A DNA stretch of 64,000 nt from an uncultured beta proteobacterium (GCA_903823025.1 CAIJRK010000026.1:54504-118503), one strand, 5' to 3'. Shown: positions 11,192 to 20,395, counted from the stretch's first letter. Program-made: numbers and translations. Notes: a model not told the origin generated them from the sequence alone.

Positions 11192-11205
11192 TTGACACGC
11201 ATCAA
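11192..11205. promoter_or_regulatory. FNR/Anr-type box upstream of the universal stress gene
   Basis: TTGACACGCATCAA matches the FNR consensus TTGAT-N4-ATCAA at nine of ten specified positions. It lies upstream of the minus-strand stress gene, overlapping the 3' end of the neighbouring dioxygenase gene. The distance to the start codon is compatible with an activator position, but no clear -10 element was found. Confidence 0.5.
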
Positions 11206-11960
11206 GTTATTGATTTATTTCCTTGAAAATCTGTCGCGCGAAGCGTCACCACCAGCGTATCACGGTGTCCGTCTGGCGTGCTGGGTAGCAGGGGCTGAAT
11301 CGGCGTTGATTCATGAATCACGCGGGCGTCATCAAGCAGCAAAACAGACCAGGGTTCGGACAGCGTGAAGCGTTGCCCATTGGGGCCGTCAGCATCAAAC
11401 ACACGGGTTTCGCCGCCTTTAACGCCCACGCGGTCCACCATAAATACCGCCACCATCGTCACCCCGTCACGGTGCGCGCCTTCAGGTGTAGGCCGACCGA
11501 TGCCATCCGTGGTGTCAATGCGAAACTGATGGGCCTCCACAAACCACGGCTGCACGCCTTTCAAGCTGGAGCACACAGCACCCAGCCACAGCAGCAATTG
11601 AGGCCACACGGGTTGCGCCAACATCTGGGGTAGCAGGGGTTCAAAAAGGCGTTCCATACCGCCATGCAAAGCGTTGTATTCAACAGGTTGCCAGTGCGCC
11701 CGATGTGGCACCAGCGTCACCTGTGCGTCTCGCACGACAAAGCTGGCATGACGGCGTCGGCGATAGCGCCCGCCATCTTTAAGAAAAGCGTCTGGCGGCA
11801 AATCTGCCCAAAGCGGCGCTAGGGCCGCTAAATCTTGTGCGGAGCAGCCACTCAAGGCGCTGACGCTGCGGGCATCCAGCACGGCGTAACCTTGGCGCTG
11901 AAGAACGGTGCCAAGCGTATCGGGCTGGACCAAAGAGGGGGGAGAAAATGAAGGAATCAT
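11202..11960 (-). CDS. 2-oxoglutarate/Fe(II) dioxygenase family protein
   Basis: Predicted non-haem iron dioxygenase of the 2OG-Fe dioxygenase family that includes bacterial isoleucine hydroxylases. The 252-residue protein has the iron triad H163-x-D165 (AHRDGVT) and H216 (ARVIHEST), plus R233 (GHRDTLV) as likely 2-oxoglutarate ligand. The C-terminal residues TLRATDF are also typical. The substrate cannot be told from sequence; free amino acids are the known substrates of characterised relatives. The ATG at 11960 is preferred to a GTG nine bases upstream. It is divergent from the hemerythrin gene. Confidence 0.8.
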   Translation of the reverse strand: MIPSFSPPSLVQPDTLGTVLQRQGYAVLDARSVSALSGCSAQDLAALAPLWADLPPDAFLKDGGRYRRRRHASFVVRDAQVTLVPHRAHWQPVEYNALHGGMERLFEPLLPQMLAQPVWPQLLLWLGAVCSSLKGVQPWFVEAHQFRIDTTDGIGRPTPEGAHRDGVTMVAVFMVDRVGVKGGETRVFDADGPNGQRFTLSEPWSVLLLDDARVIHESTPIQPLLPSTPDGHRDTLVVTLRATDFQGNKSIT

Positions 11961-12092
11961 AGACACCAAGCTTACCTTGGTCAGATCGCACGACCCTTAA
12001 AATCCGGGCCAGCGGATTCACTATTTTGTGATGTTGGTCAAAACTCAAAAAACAAGACTCACCTATCCTCGCATCAACTTTTTAGGAAATAT

Positions 12093-12608
12093 ATGTCCAC
12101 CTTACTTTGGTCTGATTCTCTTGTGCTGGGTTTGCCTTTTATGGATGACACGCACCGTGAGTTTGTTGACTTGTTGGCCACAGTCGTCAACGCCCCGGAT
12201 GATCAGGTTGTAGCCGCCTGGCAAATTTTGATTACGCACACGGATGTCCATTTTGGGCGTGAAGACCGATGGATGCGCGACACGCGCTTTTCGTCGAGCA
12301 ACTGCCATTCGACCCAACACAATGTGATTTTGCAGGTCATGCGCGAGGGTGATGTGCGGGGTCAGGCCGGTGAGTTGGATGTCATTCGGCAGATGGCTGA
12401 TGAGTTGGGCGTCTGGTTTGCACAACATGCGCAAAGCATGGATGCTGCGCTGGCACTGCACCTGCGCAGCGTCGGCTACGACACCGCCACCGGTGTCGTT
12501 CATTCCCCCCAAGCCTTGCCTAATGAAGAGATTCACGGCTGTGCTAGTGCAACATGTTCTACGCCCCAGACCGATGTTGAAAAAACACCCGATGCCGTTG
12601 CCGCCTGA
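12093..12608 (+). CDS. Bacteriohemerythrin-like oxygen-binding protein
   Basis: Single-domain hemerythrin with a di-iron oxygen-binding centre. Expected ligands are present in order: H in DDTHREF, H and E in HTDVHFGRED, H in STQHNVI, and H-x4-D in FAQHAQSMD. The body is 130 residues, with a roughly 40-residue polar tail containing two cysteines (GCASATC). The start has a good ribosome-binding site (AGGAAAT). The cytoplasmic role may be oxygen storage, delivery or sensing. The stop codon lies eight bases before the favoured start of the downstream YitT-like gene, so the pair is probably coupled. Confidence 0.88.
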   Translation: MSTLLWSDSLVLGLPFMDDTHREFVDLLATVVNAPDDQVVAAWQILITHTDVHFGREDRWMRDTRFSSSNCHSTQHNVILQVMREGDVRGQAGELDVIRQMADELGVWFAQHAQSMDAALALHLRSVGYDTATGVVHSPQALPNEEIHGCASATCSTPQTDVEKTPDAVAA

Positions 12609-12615
12609 AGTGCCG

Positions 12616-13254
12616 ATGAAGCCGGTTGAAGCGGTTTCGCTGGTTGAGCCAGAGCCGGTGTCGCTGCACCATCGTCCTTATGAAGATGTGCAGGCGCTGC
12701 TCACCGGCACGCTTTTTGTCGCCTTGGGCATTGTGATGTTTGGTCACACCGGGCTGCTCACGGGCGGTACGGCGGGCATTGCGTTTTTGATTCACTACGC
12801 GACAGGCTGGAATTTCGGATTGGTCTTTTTCCTGATTAATTTGCCGTTTTATGGCTTGGCTTGGCAGCGCATGGGTCGGGCCTTTACCTTCAAAACCTTT
12901 ATGGCGGTGGGCTTGCTGTCGGTGTTTGTCAATCTGTTACCCACGTTGGTGAGCTTTCAGAATTTATCGACGCCGTTTGCCGCTGTCATGGGCGGCTTGC
13001 TGATGGGCACCGGAATGCTGATGCTGTTTCGCCATCGCGCCAGCTTGGGCGGATTTAACGTGCTGGTGTTGTATTTGCAGGAGCGCTTTGGCTGGCGAGC
13101 CGGCAAAATTCAAATGGGGCTGGATTGCGTGATTGTGCTCAGTTCATTTGCACTGGTGGACTGGCAACACGTTGCCTTGTCCGTACTGGGCGCCGTGATG
13201 CTCAATCAAACGCTGGCGACCAACCACCGGGTTGGCCGCTACATGACGCTTTAA
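12616..13254 (+). CDS. YitT family (DUF161) membrane protein
   Basis: Integral membrane protein of 212 residues with five or six hydrophobic segments. The opening segment reads GTLFVALGIVMFGHTGLL, followed by GGTAGIAFLIHYATG, a characteristic YitT-family glycine-rich motif, then LFRHRASLGGFNVL. No function is established for this proteobacterial branch. The reading frame stays open upstream inside the hemerythrin gene, but that part looks non-coding in this frame. The ATG at 12616 gives the usual family length and lies directly after the hemerythrin stop. Convergent with the serine hydrolase gene, two bases apart. Confidence 0.82.
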   Translation: MKPVEAVSLVEPEPVSLHHRPYEDVQALLTGTLFVALGIVMFGHTGLLTGGTAGIAFLIHYATGWNFGLVFFLINLPFYGLAWQRMGRAFTFKTFMAVGLLSVFVNLLPTLVSFQNLSTPFAAVMGGLLMGTGMLMLFRHRASLGGFNVLVLYLQERFGWRAGKIQMGLDCVIVLSSFALVDWQHVALSVLGAVMLNQTLATNHRVGRYMTL

Positions 13255-13256
13255 CG

Positions 13257-14471
13257 TCAGTCCAACAACGCGGCGTACACCAGATCACGAAACAATATCC
13301 GGTAGTACTCGCGCTGATTGGGCGCTTGCAACATCAAAATAGCAAACAAGTCTTGTGCCGGATCGACAAAGAAAGTCGTGCCCGCCATGCCACCCCAAAA
13401 ATAAGTGCCGACCGAGCCGGGTGTGCTCGCCACGCCCAGCTGCTTGCGTACCGCAAAACCCAGCCCGAAACCGTAGCCTAGCGGCAACAGCGCCCGGGAA
13501 GCGCCCGTGTTGACGGGAATATCACCCAAATGATCAGAGGTCATGAACTCAATGGTTCTTGGCCCCAACAGGCGCACGCCATCGAGTTCACCCTTGTTGA
13601 GCATGAACTGTAAAAACCGGGCGTAATCCATCGCGGTTGACACCAACCCGCCGCCGCCGGAGGCCAGCGCAACGTCTTCTCGCACATCAATCATCCGCAT
13701 CTGTACACCCCCTTCAGGGTCACGGGCAAATGGCTCGGCAAGGCGGGCGTGCTGCGCCGGTGGCACGAAAAATCCGGTGTCTTTCAAGCCCAGGGGCTTA
13801 AAGATATGTTCGTCAAGGTGCGCACCCAGCATCTGTCCACTGACCACTTCAACCAGTCGCCCCAGCACATCGGTGGCGCGGCCATATTCCCAGACCGTGC
13901 CGGGTTCAAACATCAAGGGCAAGGCGGCCAGTTCGTGTGAAAACTCGGCATTACTGCGTTTGCGCGAGCCAATTCTGAGTTGGGCATATTGCCGCTGCAC
14001 GGATGTGCTGCCCATGAACTCATACGTCATGCCCGCTGTGTGACGTAGCAAGTCTTGAATGGTTGCGCCCTGACGAACGGCTTGCAATTGCACGGTGCCG
14101 TCCACCCAATGCGCTACTTTTTGTGCCGCATATTCTGGCAAATATTTGGCGACCGGGTCGCTCAACAGCAACTGCCCCTGCTCCATCAACATCATGACCG
14201 CCACCGACACAAACGGTTTGGTCATCGAGTAGATACGAAAAATGGCGTCCGGCGTCATGGGTGTGCCCGCTGCCGGGTCCAGTGCGCCGACGCTGTCAAA
14301 CAGAGCTAATTTGCCGTGACGGGCAATCAACGCAACCGCACCGGGCAGACGCTGACGCTCTACCTCGGCTTGCAGCACAGTCATCAGCCGCTGGGTACGC
14401 TGGGGGCACAGCCCTGCCGATTGAGGTTCTACGGCCTTGAATTGACGGCCTTCCATAGACATTTCAAACAT
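13257..14471 (-). CDS. Serine hydrolase, class C beta-lactamase-like (EstB type)
   Basis: Penicillin-binding-like esterase or peptidase family. The 404-residue protein has the nucleophile motif S82-M-T-K85 and the catalytic tyrosine motif in WEYGRATDVLGR. The third box reads GGMAGTTFFVDP in place of KTG, as in EstB-type esterases, so true beta-lactamase activity is unlikely. No signal peptide is evident, so the protein is probably cytoplasmic. The ATG at 14471 has a GGAG ribosome-binding site seven bases upstream; an in-frame TTG at 14483 overlaps that site and is rejected. The natural substrate cannot be inferred. Confidence 0.85.
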   Translation of the reverse strand: MFEMSMEGRQFKAVEPQSAGLCPQRTQRLMTVLQAEVERQRLPGAVALIARHGKLALFDSVGALDPAAGTPMTPDAIFRIYSMTKPFVSVAVMMLMEQGQLLLSDPVAKYLPEYAAQKVAHWVDGTVQLQAVRQGATIQDLLRHTAGMTYEFMGSTSVQRQYAQLRIGSRKRSNAEFSHELAALPLMFEPGTVWEYGRATDVLGRLVEVVSGQMLGAHLDEHIFKPLGLKDTGFFVPPAQHARLAEPFARDPEGGVQMRMIDVREDVALASGGGGLVSTAMDYARFLQFMLNKGELDGVRLLGPRTIEFMTSDHLGDIPVNTGASRALLPLGYGFGLGFAVRKQLGVASTPGSVGTYFWGGMAGTTFFVDPAQDLFAILMLQAPNQREYYRILFRDLVYAALLD

Positions 14472-14517
14472 AAAAGTCTCCAAACAAGAACAAATAAAAA
14501 TAGGCGGGATTCAAGTC

Positions 14518-14574
14518 TGAAGTGCAGGCGCGGCATGAGTCATGACAACGGTCACTGCCCAGTCCTGCACTTCA
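14518..14574. repeat. 11-bp inverted repeat with 35-base spacer
   Basis: TGAAGTGCAGG (14518-14528) and CCTGCACTTCA (14564-14574) are perfect inverted repeats between the serine hydrolase gene and the tRNA-Pro terminator. The spacer itself contains a small palindrome (TGAGTCA). It could be an RNA hairpin or a protein site. Confidence 0.5.
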
Positions 14575-14655
14575 AGGGGGTCTTATTGGCAATAACGTGG
14601 TGGTTAGCCATTAGAGTGACGTCGCTCAATTTGTACGACAACGCCAGAAACAACA

Positions 14656-14687
14656 AAGGACTTAGCTCCTTTAGAAGTTAAGTCCTT
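14656..14687 (-). terminator. Intrinsic terminator after tRNA-Pro
   Basis: Perfect 9-bp stem AAGGACTTA (14656-14664) with TAAGTCCTT (14679-14687). On the minus strand it is followed by a T-rich tail (TTTGTTGTTTC). It sits just downstream of the tRNA gene. Confidence 0.75.
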
Positions 14688-14695
14688 GATTTATA

Positions 14696-14772
14696 TGGTC
14701 GGTGTGAGAGGACTCGAACCTCCGACCCCTTGCACCCCATGCAAGTGCGCTACCAGGCTGCGCCACACACCG
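14696..14772 (-). tRNA. tRNA-Pro (anticodon GGG)
   Basis: Cloverleaf read on the minus strand: acceptor CGGTGTG pairs with CACACCG, the anticodon arm CTTGC/GCAAG holds the loop ATGGGGT (anticodon GGG), and the T-loop is GGTTCGAGTCC. Discriminator A and the 3' CCA are encoded (14696-14699). Confidence 0.95.
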
Positions 14773-14780
14773 AAGCATTA

Positions 14781-14811
14781 ATTATAACGCTTGATTTCTA
14801 TTGCTTTTCAA
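14781..14811 (-). promoter_or_regulatory. Candidate promoter of tRNA-Pro
   Basis: On the minus strand there is a perfect -10 TATAAT (14781-14786) and a -35-like TTGAAA (14806-14811), spaced 19 bases. The -10 lies only nine bases from the mature tRNA 5' end, which implies a very short leader. The rest of 14812-15050 shows no gene or clear terminator. Confidence 0.5.
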
Positions 14812-15050
14812 GCTATCTGAGGATATCTCACGCGTGCGTCAGAGGCAGATCGAAGAAAAAAACCACCTTGCGCATGTATAGGTCAATCCAAAAATGAAAA
14901 GACGGATGCCATTTCTCTGCAGCAGCCAACAGCCCCTCCTGACGAGTCAGCTTCGTCTTAATGCCGCTTCGCGGTCACCTCGCCTGGAGCGGGAATGCGC
15001 AAATTGGATGTTTAATTAAAAGCTGCGCACGGCACGGCTCTAATGGCAAA

Positions 15051-15353
15051 CTAAACGCGGTGCTTGAGCAAGTAGCGATAAACGAAACCCGGAAAGGCAA
15101 AGGTCACAAAAAGGGTTCCCGTAATGGCATAGAACTCCCAAGTCTGCGGTGCAATTTGGCCGACCCGTTTTTCAAGCAGCAAAGCAACTGCACCCACCAA
15201 GAAGTAGAACACCACCAGTTCGAGCAAACGCAGGGGGAGTGTCTTCGGCATTTTGAGTGTGTGCACAGCCATCAGGCGTGTACTGATGAAAGGCAGGTTC
15301 GCAGCGCTGAAGCCCAACAAAATCACTAACCAGACGGACATAGTTTGGGACAT
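15051..15353 (-). CDS. DUF2818 family membrane protein
   Basis: Small membrane protein of 100 residues found after nuoN in many Betaproteobacteria; function unknown. Hydrophobic segments are at about 5-22, 40-62 and 70-92. The motif APQTWEFYAITGTLFVTFAF is a family hallmark. The ATG at 15353 gives the usual opening (MSQTMSVWLV) and lies nine bases after the nuoN stop, so it is the last gene of the complex I operon. A second ATG at 15341 is possible. Confidence 0.85.
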   Translation of the reverse strand: MSQTMSVWLVILLGFSAANLPFISTRLMAVHTLKMPKTLPLRLLELVVFYFLVGAVALLLEKRVGQIAPQTWEFYAITGTLFVTFAFPGFVYRYLLKHRV

Positions 15354-15361
15354 AAGCGAAC

Positions 15362-16849
15362 TTAAGCCCCCATCATTTGAATGATGGCGCGGGTGCACAG
15401 TGTCATCAGACCACCAGGCAGTAAACCTAAAACTAGCAGCAAGCCGCCGTTAATTGTCAACACGGCACGAACGTCCATGGGGGCGCTCACCTGACGGGGG
15501 GTCGTTGACTTGTCAAAATACATGACTTTCACGACCCGCAGGTAGTAGAACGCCCCAATCAGCGACATCATCACGGCAAAGATTGCCAGTCCCAGATTAA
15601 AGATTTCGCCCGTCGCAACCAAAGCCTGCAAGACCGACAATTTGGCGTAGAAGCCAACCATCGGTGGAATGCCAGCCAAGGAGAAAAGGCAGAGCGCCAT
15701 CACGCCAGCATACAGGGGACTGCGCTCGTTCAAACCGGCCAGATCAGAAATTTCTTCGCTCTCGAAACCGTCGCGGGTCAACAGGAGAATGACCCCAAAA
15801 CTAGCCAATGTCGTCAACACATAGGAGGTGACGTAGAACATCGAAGAACTGTAGGCATTGACCGCAAAACCGCTGTCACCATTGACAACGCCTGACATCA
15901 GACCCAGCAGCACAAAGCCCATGTGTGAAATTGTCGAGAATGCCAACATACGCTTGATATTGGTTTGTGCAATGGCCGCCAAATTTCCTACCAACAGTGA
16001 GCCAATAGAGAGCACCATCAGCATCTGTTGCCAGTCAAAAGCCAAAGGCAACATGCCCTCCACAAGGAGACGAATAACAATAGCAAAGGCTGCAAATTTG
16101 GGGGCGCTACCAATTAGCAGCGTCACTGAAGTGGGCGCGCCTTGATACACATCAGGAATCCACATGTGAAACGGTACGACACCCAGCTTGAAGGCCAGAC
16201 CCGCCACAATAAAGACCAACCCAAAAGTCAAAACTTGCGCGTTTATTTGTCCCGAACTGATGGCGTTAGATACCGCATTGATATCGAGTGAGCCGGTAGC
16301 CCCGTACATCATCGACATCCCATACAGCAAGAAGCCTGAAGCCAAAGCACCCAACACAAAATACTTCATTGCGGCTTCGGTCGAGGTGGCGTGATCACGG
16401 CGTAAAGCGACCAAGGCGTAGCTGGAAAGTGTCAATAGTTCCAACCCCATGTAGATCACAAGAAAGTTATTCCCCGAGATCATCACGAACATACCCAAGA
16501 GCGCAAACATGCTCAATGAGAACATCTCACCGCCGCGCAACATATCGCGGTCAGCCGCATAGGGGCGACCATAAACCAGGGTCACCATCACGGCAATCGT
16601 GGCAAAACACTTAAGCCAGTTGCCCATAGGATCACTGACAACCATGTTGCCAAAGCCATAGATAGTGGCATTGCTACTGGCGTAAAACGCCTGCAGAACG
16701 GCAACGACGGCCAATGACAGCAAGGTCAATAAGTAGGTCGTCGTGCGGCGGGGGCTTTTTACCCCGAGATCCACCAAAGCAACCACACAACCCATGATGA
16801 GCAGAATGATTTCGGGGAAAGCAGAAATCCAGCTGAGTTTATCGATCAT
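15362..16849 (-). CDS. nuoN: NADH-quinone oxidoreductase subunit N
   Basis: Antiporter-like proton-pumping subunit of respiratory complex I. It has 495 residues and about 14 membrane helices. The conserved lysine/histidine channel region (FKLGVVPFHMWIPDVYQGAPT) and TNIKRMLAFSTISHMGFVLLG are Mrp-antiporter signatures. It is the last nuo gene of the operon, 38 bases after nuoM and followed by the DUF2818 gene. Confidence 0.97.
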   Translation of the reverse strand: MIDKLSWISAFPEIILLIMGCVVALVDLGVKSPRRTTTYLLTLLSLAVVAVLQAFYASSNATIYGFGNMVVSDPMGNWLKCFATIAVMVTLVYGRPYAADRDMLRGGEMFSLSMFALLGMFVMISGNNFLVIYMGLELLTLSSYALVALRRDHATSTEAAMKYFVLGALASGFLLYGMSMMYGATGSLDINAVSNAISSGQINAQVLTFGLVFIVAGLAFKLGVVPFHMWIPDVYQGAPTSVTLLIGSAPKFAAFAIVIRLLVEGMLPLAFDWQQMLMVLSIGSLLVGNLAAIAQTNIKRMLAFSTISHMGFVLLGLMSGVVNGDSGFAVNAYSSSMFYVTSYVLTTLASFGVILLLTRDGFESEEISDLAGLNERSPLYAGVMALCLFSLAGIPPMVGFYAKLSVLQALVATGEIFNLGLAIFAVMMSLIGAFYYLRVVKVMYFDKSTTPRQVSAPMDVRAVLTINGGLLLVLGLLPGGLMTLCTRAIIQMMGA

Positions 16850-16887
16850 GTTCCATCTCTCAATTCAATTTGGTCAATTCAGTCTGA

Positions 16888-18363
16888 TCAATTCAGCTTG
16901 GACAAGGCGACGTGCCTGAGTAACTCCGCCACTGAAGAATCCATCACATCGGTAAAGGGTTTGGGATAGAGACCCATATACAAAACAGTGATGGCAAGCA
17001 GCGTCAGCATAATAAATTCACGGCTGTTAATGTCTTTCAAGGCCTGAACTTTAGGATTTACCACAGGCCCCAAATAAACCCGTTTGAACATCCAGAGTGT
17101 GTAAGCTGCACCAAAAATCAAGGCACTAGCGGCACCAAAACCAATCCAGAAGTTAAATTTAACGGCGCCCAAAATCACCATCCACTCGCCAACGAAACCC
17201 GCTGTGCCCGGTAGGCCACAGTTAGCCATGGCGAACAATAACGCGAAGGCGGTGAACTTGGGCATGGTGTTGACCACCCCACCAAAACTGGCGATTTCAC
17301 GCGAGTGCATCCGGTCATACAAGACACCAATCGACAAGAACATGGCGGCTGACACAAAACCGTGTGCAATCATTTGAACCAAACCGCCTGCCAGACCCAA
17401 GTCGTTGAAGAGGAAAAACCCAAGAGTGACAAAACCCATATGGGCAACCGATGAATAGGCCACCAGCTTCTTCATATCGGTCTGCACCATCGCGACCAGC
17501 GCAACGTAAATCACGGCAATCAAGGACAAGGTGATCATCAACCAGGCCCATTCGTGGGCCGCATCAGGGGCAATTGGCAAAGAGAACCGAAGAAAGCCGT
17601 AAGCACCCAGCTTCAACATCACGGCGGCCAGCACAGCTGATCCGCCGGTAGGGGCTTCAACGTGCACATCGGGCAACCAAGTGTGAACAGGCCACATCGG
17701 CACTTTAACCGCAAAGGCGGCCAGGAAGGCAAAGAACAAAAGAGTTTGCTCAAGGCTGCCCAGACGCAACTGATGCCACACCGCCAAATCAAAACTCCAG
17801 CCTGACTTGACATACAAGAAAATCAAGGCAATCAGCATCAACAGGGAACCGAGCAACGTGTAGAGAAAGAACTTGAACGCGGCGTAGATTTTGTTAGGAC
17901 CGCCCCAAATACCAATGATCAGGTACATCGGAATGAGCGTTGCCTCAAAAAACACGTAAAACAACATGCCATCCAGCGCACAGAAAACACCGATCATCAA
18001 GCCACTCAGAATGAGGAAAGCCCCCATGTACTGATTGACGCGCCGGGTAATCACTTCCCAGCCGGCAATCACCACGATCAGATTGATGAAGGCCGTCAAC
18101 AAGATAAACCAGAGCGAAATACCGTCCACACCCAAGTGGTAGTTAATATTGAGACGCTCTATCCATGGCGCCTTTTCCACAAACTGCATGGCAGCCGTGC
18201 CGAGTTTAAAACCGGTGTAAAGCGGCACCGTTACCAGCAAGCTGACAATAGAACCGATGAGTGCGACCCAACGCACGGTACGCACTTGGTCATCACGACC
18301 GAGTGCCAGTAACACGACGCCAAAGATAATTGGCGTCCAGATAGCCAGGCTCAACAAACCCAT
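16888..18363 (-). CDS. nuoM: NADH-quinone oxidoreductase subunit M
   Basis: Proton-pumping membrane subunit of complex I, 491 residues and about 14 helices. The antiporter motifs FAVKVPMWPVHTWLPDVHVEAPT and DMKKLVAYSSVAHMGFVTLG are visible, as is the conserved glutamate-bearing segment FFEATLIPMYLIIG. It lies 12 bases after nuoL on the same strand. Confidence 0.98.
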   Translation of the reverse strand: MGLLSLAIWTPIIFGVVLLALGRDDQVRTVRWVALIGSIVSLLVTVPLYTGFKLGTAAMQFVEKAPWIERLNINYHLGVDGISLWFILLTAFINLIVVIAGWEVITRRVNQYMGAFLILSGLMIGVFCALDGMLFYVFFEATLIPMYLIIGIWGGPNKIYAAFKFFLYTLLGSLLMLIALIFLYVKSGWSFDLAVWHQLRLGSLEQTLLFFAFLAAFAVKVPMWPVHTWLPDVHVEAPTGGSAVLAAVMLKLGAYGFLRFSLPIAPDAAHEWAWLMITLSLIAVIYVALVAMVQTDMKKLVAYSSVAHMGFVTLGFFLFNDLGLAGGLVQMIAHGFVSAAMFLSIGVLYDRMHSREIASFGGVVNTMPKFTAFALLFAMANCGLPGTAGFVGEWMVILGAVKFNFWIGFGAASALIFGAAYTLWMFKRVYLGPVVNPKVQALKDINSREFIMLTLLAITVLYMGLYPKPFTDVMDSSVAELLRHVALSKLN

Positions 18364-18375
18364 TTTCTTATTCTC

Positions 18376-20391
18376 CTATTTGAGCCAAACGAAATACGTC
18401 ATCAGCACAAAGACACCCAAAATCATGGCCAGTGCATAGTGATACAGATAACCCGACTGCACCCGTCTGACCACACCCGACAACCAGGCCACGACCTTCC
18501 AGGAGCCATTGACCACGGTGCCATCAATTAAAAATTGATCGCCACCTTTCCACAGGCCTGTTCCTAAAGCCCGCGTGCCACGCGCCACGATGTTTTCGTT
18601 AATCCAGTCGAGGTAATACTTGTTTTCAAGCAACGTGTAAATAGGTTGAAAGGTGCTTTTGATCTTCGCAGGCAAAGCTGTGTTGACCATGTAGAGGTAA
18701 TACGCCGAAGCGACCCCCGCCAACGCCAACCAGAATGGCGCAGCAGTCAACCCATGTAAAGCCAATTGCAGCGGGCCATGAAATTCTTCACTCAAAACCT
18801 CCATGGCTTTGTGAATTTCATGGTTGATGAATATTGAATCCTTGAAAAAGTCACCAAACAGCATCGGTTGAATCGTAATGTAACCAATCACCACCGAGGG
18901 AATCGCCAACAAAATCAGCGGCAGCGTCACGACCCAAGGGGACTCATGCGGCTTCTGGTGACTGTCATGATGACCCCCATGATCATCATGATGCGCGTCA
19001 GGGTCTTGATCAAAACGTTCCTTGCCGTGGAACACCAGAAAATACAAACGGAACGAATAGAAAGCCGTCACAAAGACACCCGCTAGAACAGCGAAGTAAG
19101 CAAACCCGGCACTCGGTAACGTACTGGCACTCACTGCAACAATAACTTCGTCTTTGGAGTAGAAGCCGGAGAAGAAAGGGGTACCAATTAACGCCAGTGA
19201 CCCGAGCAACATCGTGATCCAGGTAATAGGCATGTATTTGCGCAAGCCGCCCATCCAGCGAATATCTTGCTTATGGTGCATCCCCATAATGACGGAACCT
19301 GCAGCAAGAAACAGCAGGGCTTTAAAGAAGGCGTGCGTCATCAAATGAAAGACTGCCACCGAGTAAGCCGAGGCACCGAGCGCCACCGTCATATAGCCCA
19401 ACTGCGACAACGTCGAATAGGCAATGACCCGTTTAATATCGTTCTGGATCATGCCCAGGAAGCCCATGAACAACGCCGTAATCGCACCGATCACCATGAT
19501 GAAGTTCAAAGCTGTCTCGCTCAGTTCAAACAAAGGTGACATACGGGCTACCATGAAGATGCCCGCCGTCACCATCGTAGCGGCGTGAATCAGAGCCGAG
19601 ATAGGAGTAGGACCTTCCATCGAATCCGGTAGCCAAACGTGCAAAGGAAACTGTGCTGACTTGCCCATGGCACCAATAAACAGACAAATGCAGATGACCG
19701 TGACTAGCATCCACTCAGTACCAGGGAAACTCAACACAGCCAGTTCATTGGACTTGGCAAAAACTTCGGTGTAGTTGAGCGTTCCGGCATAGGCAACAAT
19801 CAAGCCGATACCCAGGATGAAGCCAAAGTCGCCCACCCGGTTAACCAGAAAGGCTTTCATGTTGGCAAAAATTGCCGTGGGCTTGTTGAACCAGAAACCA
19901 ATCAACAAGTAAGACATTAAACCGACAGCCTCCCATCCAAAGAACAGTTGCAGCAAGTTATTGCTCATCACCAGCATCAACATAGAGAAGGTGAAAAGCG
20001 ATATGTAGGCAAAGAAGCGGTTGTAACCTTCGTCTTCCTTCATGTAGCCCACGGTGTAAATGTGCACCATCAGCGACACAAAAGTCACCACACACATCAT
20101 CATCGCGGTCAGGCCATCAACCAGAAAACCAACCTCCATCTTGAGGCCGCCTACGACCATCCAGGTGTAAAGCGTTTCGTTGAAATGAGCGCCATCAAGA
20201 ACCACGCTCTTGAGCGTCATGGCAGAAATAATGAATGCCAGCAAAACACCCACAATAGTGAGTGAATGCGACAGGCGTCGACCGATTAGGTTGCCACCAA
20301 ATTGGGTGCCAAAAATACCGGCCAAAACAGCCCCGACCAGCGGGGCCATAGGCACCGCAAGAAGCATTGAAGCGGAGAGGGTTTGACTCAT
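18376..20391 (-). CDS. nuoL: NADH-quinone oxidoreductase subunit L
   Basis: Largest antiporter-like subunit of complex I, with the long lateral helix at its C terminus. It has 671 residues. Family motifs include FFGWEAVGLMSYLLIGFW, GKSAQFPLHVWLPDSMEGPTPISALIHAATMV and NDIKRVIAYSTLSQLGYM. A histidine-rich cytoplasmic loop (HHDDHGGHHDSH) lies near residue 480. The frame is open upstream into nuoK, but the ATG at 20391 gives the normal start and lies five bases after the nuoK stop. Confidence 0.97.
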   Translation of the reverse strand: MSQTLSASMLLAVPMAPLVGAVLAGIFGTQFGGNLIGRRLSHSLTIVGVLLAFIISAMTLKSVVLDGAHFNETLYTWMVVGGLKMEVGFLVDGLTAMMMCVVTFVSLMVHIYTVGYMKEDEGYNRFFAYISLFTFSMLMLVMSNNLLQLFFGWEAVGLMSYLLIGFWFNKPTAIFANMKAFLVNRVGDFGFILGIGLIVAYAGTLNYTEVFAKSNELAVLSFPGTEWMLVTVICICLFIGAMGKSAQFPLHVWLPDSMEGPTPISALIHAATMVTAGIFMVARMSPLFELSETALNFIMVIGAITALFMGFLGMIQNDIKRVIAYSTLSQLGYMTVALGASAYSVAVFHLMTHAFFKALLFLAAGSVIMGMHHKQDIRWMGGLRKYMPITWITMLLGSLALIGTPFFSGFYSKDEVIVAVSASTLPSAGFAYFAVLAGVFVTAFYSFRLYFLVFHGKERFDQDPDAHHDDHGGHHDSHQKPHESPWVVTLPLILLAIPSVVIGYITIQPMLFGDFFKDSIFINHEIHKAMEVLSEEFHGPLQLALHGLTAAPFWLALAGVASAYYLYMVNTALPAKIKSTFQPIYTLLENKYYLDWINENIVARGTRALGTGLWKGGDQFLIDGTVVNGSWKVVAWLSGVVRRVQSGYLYHYALAMILGVFVLMTYFVWLK

Positions 20392-20395
20392 CTTT

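Noticed and set aside
12349..12615. N-terminal extension of the YitT-like protein into the hemerythrin gene
   Set aside because: The extension reads a shifted frame of a conserved hemerythrin and would add residues absent from the family.
13257..14471. Class C beta-lactamase giving antibiotic resistance
   Set aside because: No signal peptide is seen and the third active-site box is not KTG, so an esterase-like role fits better.
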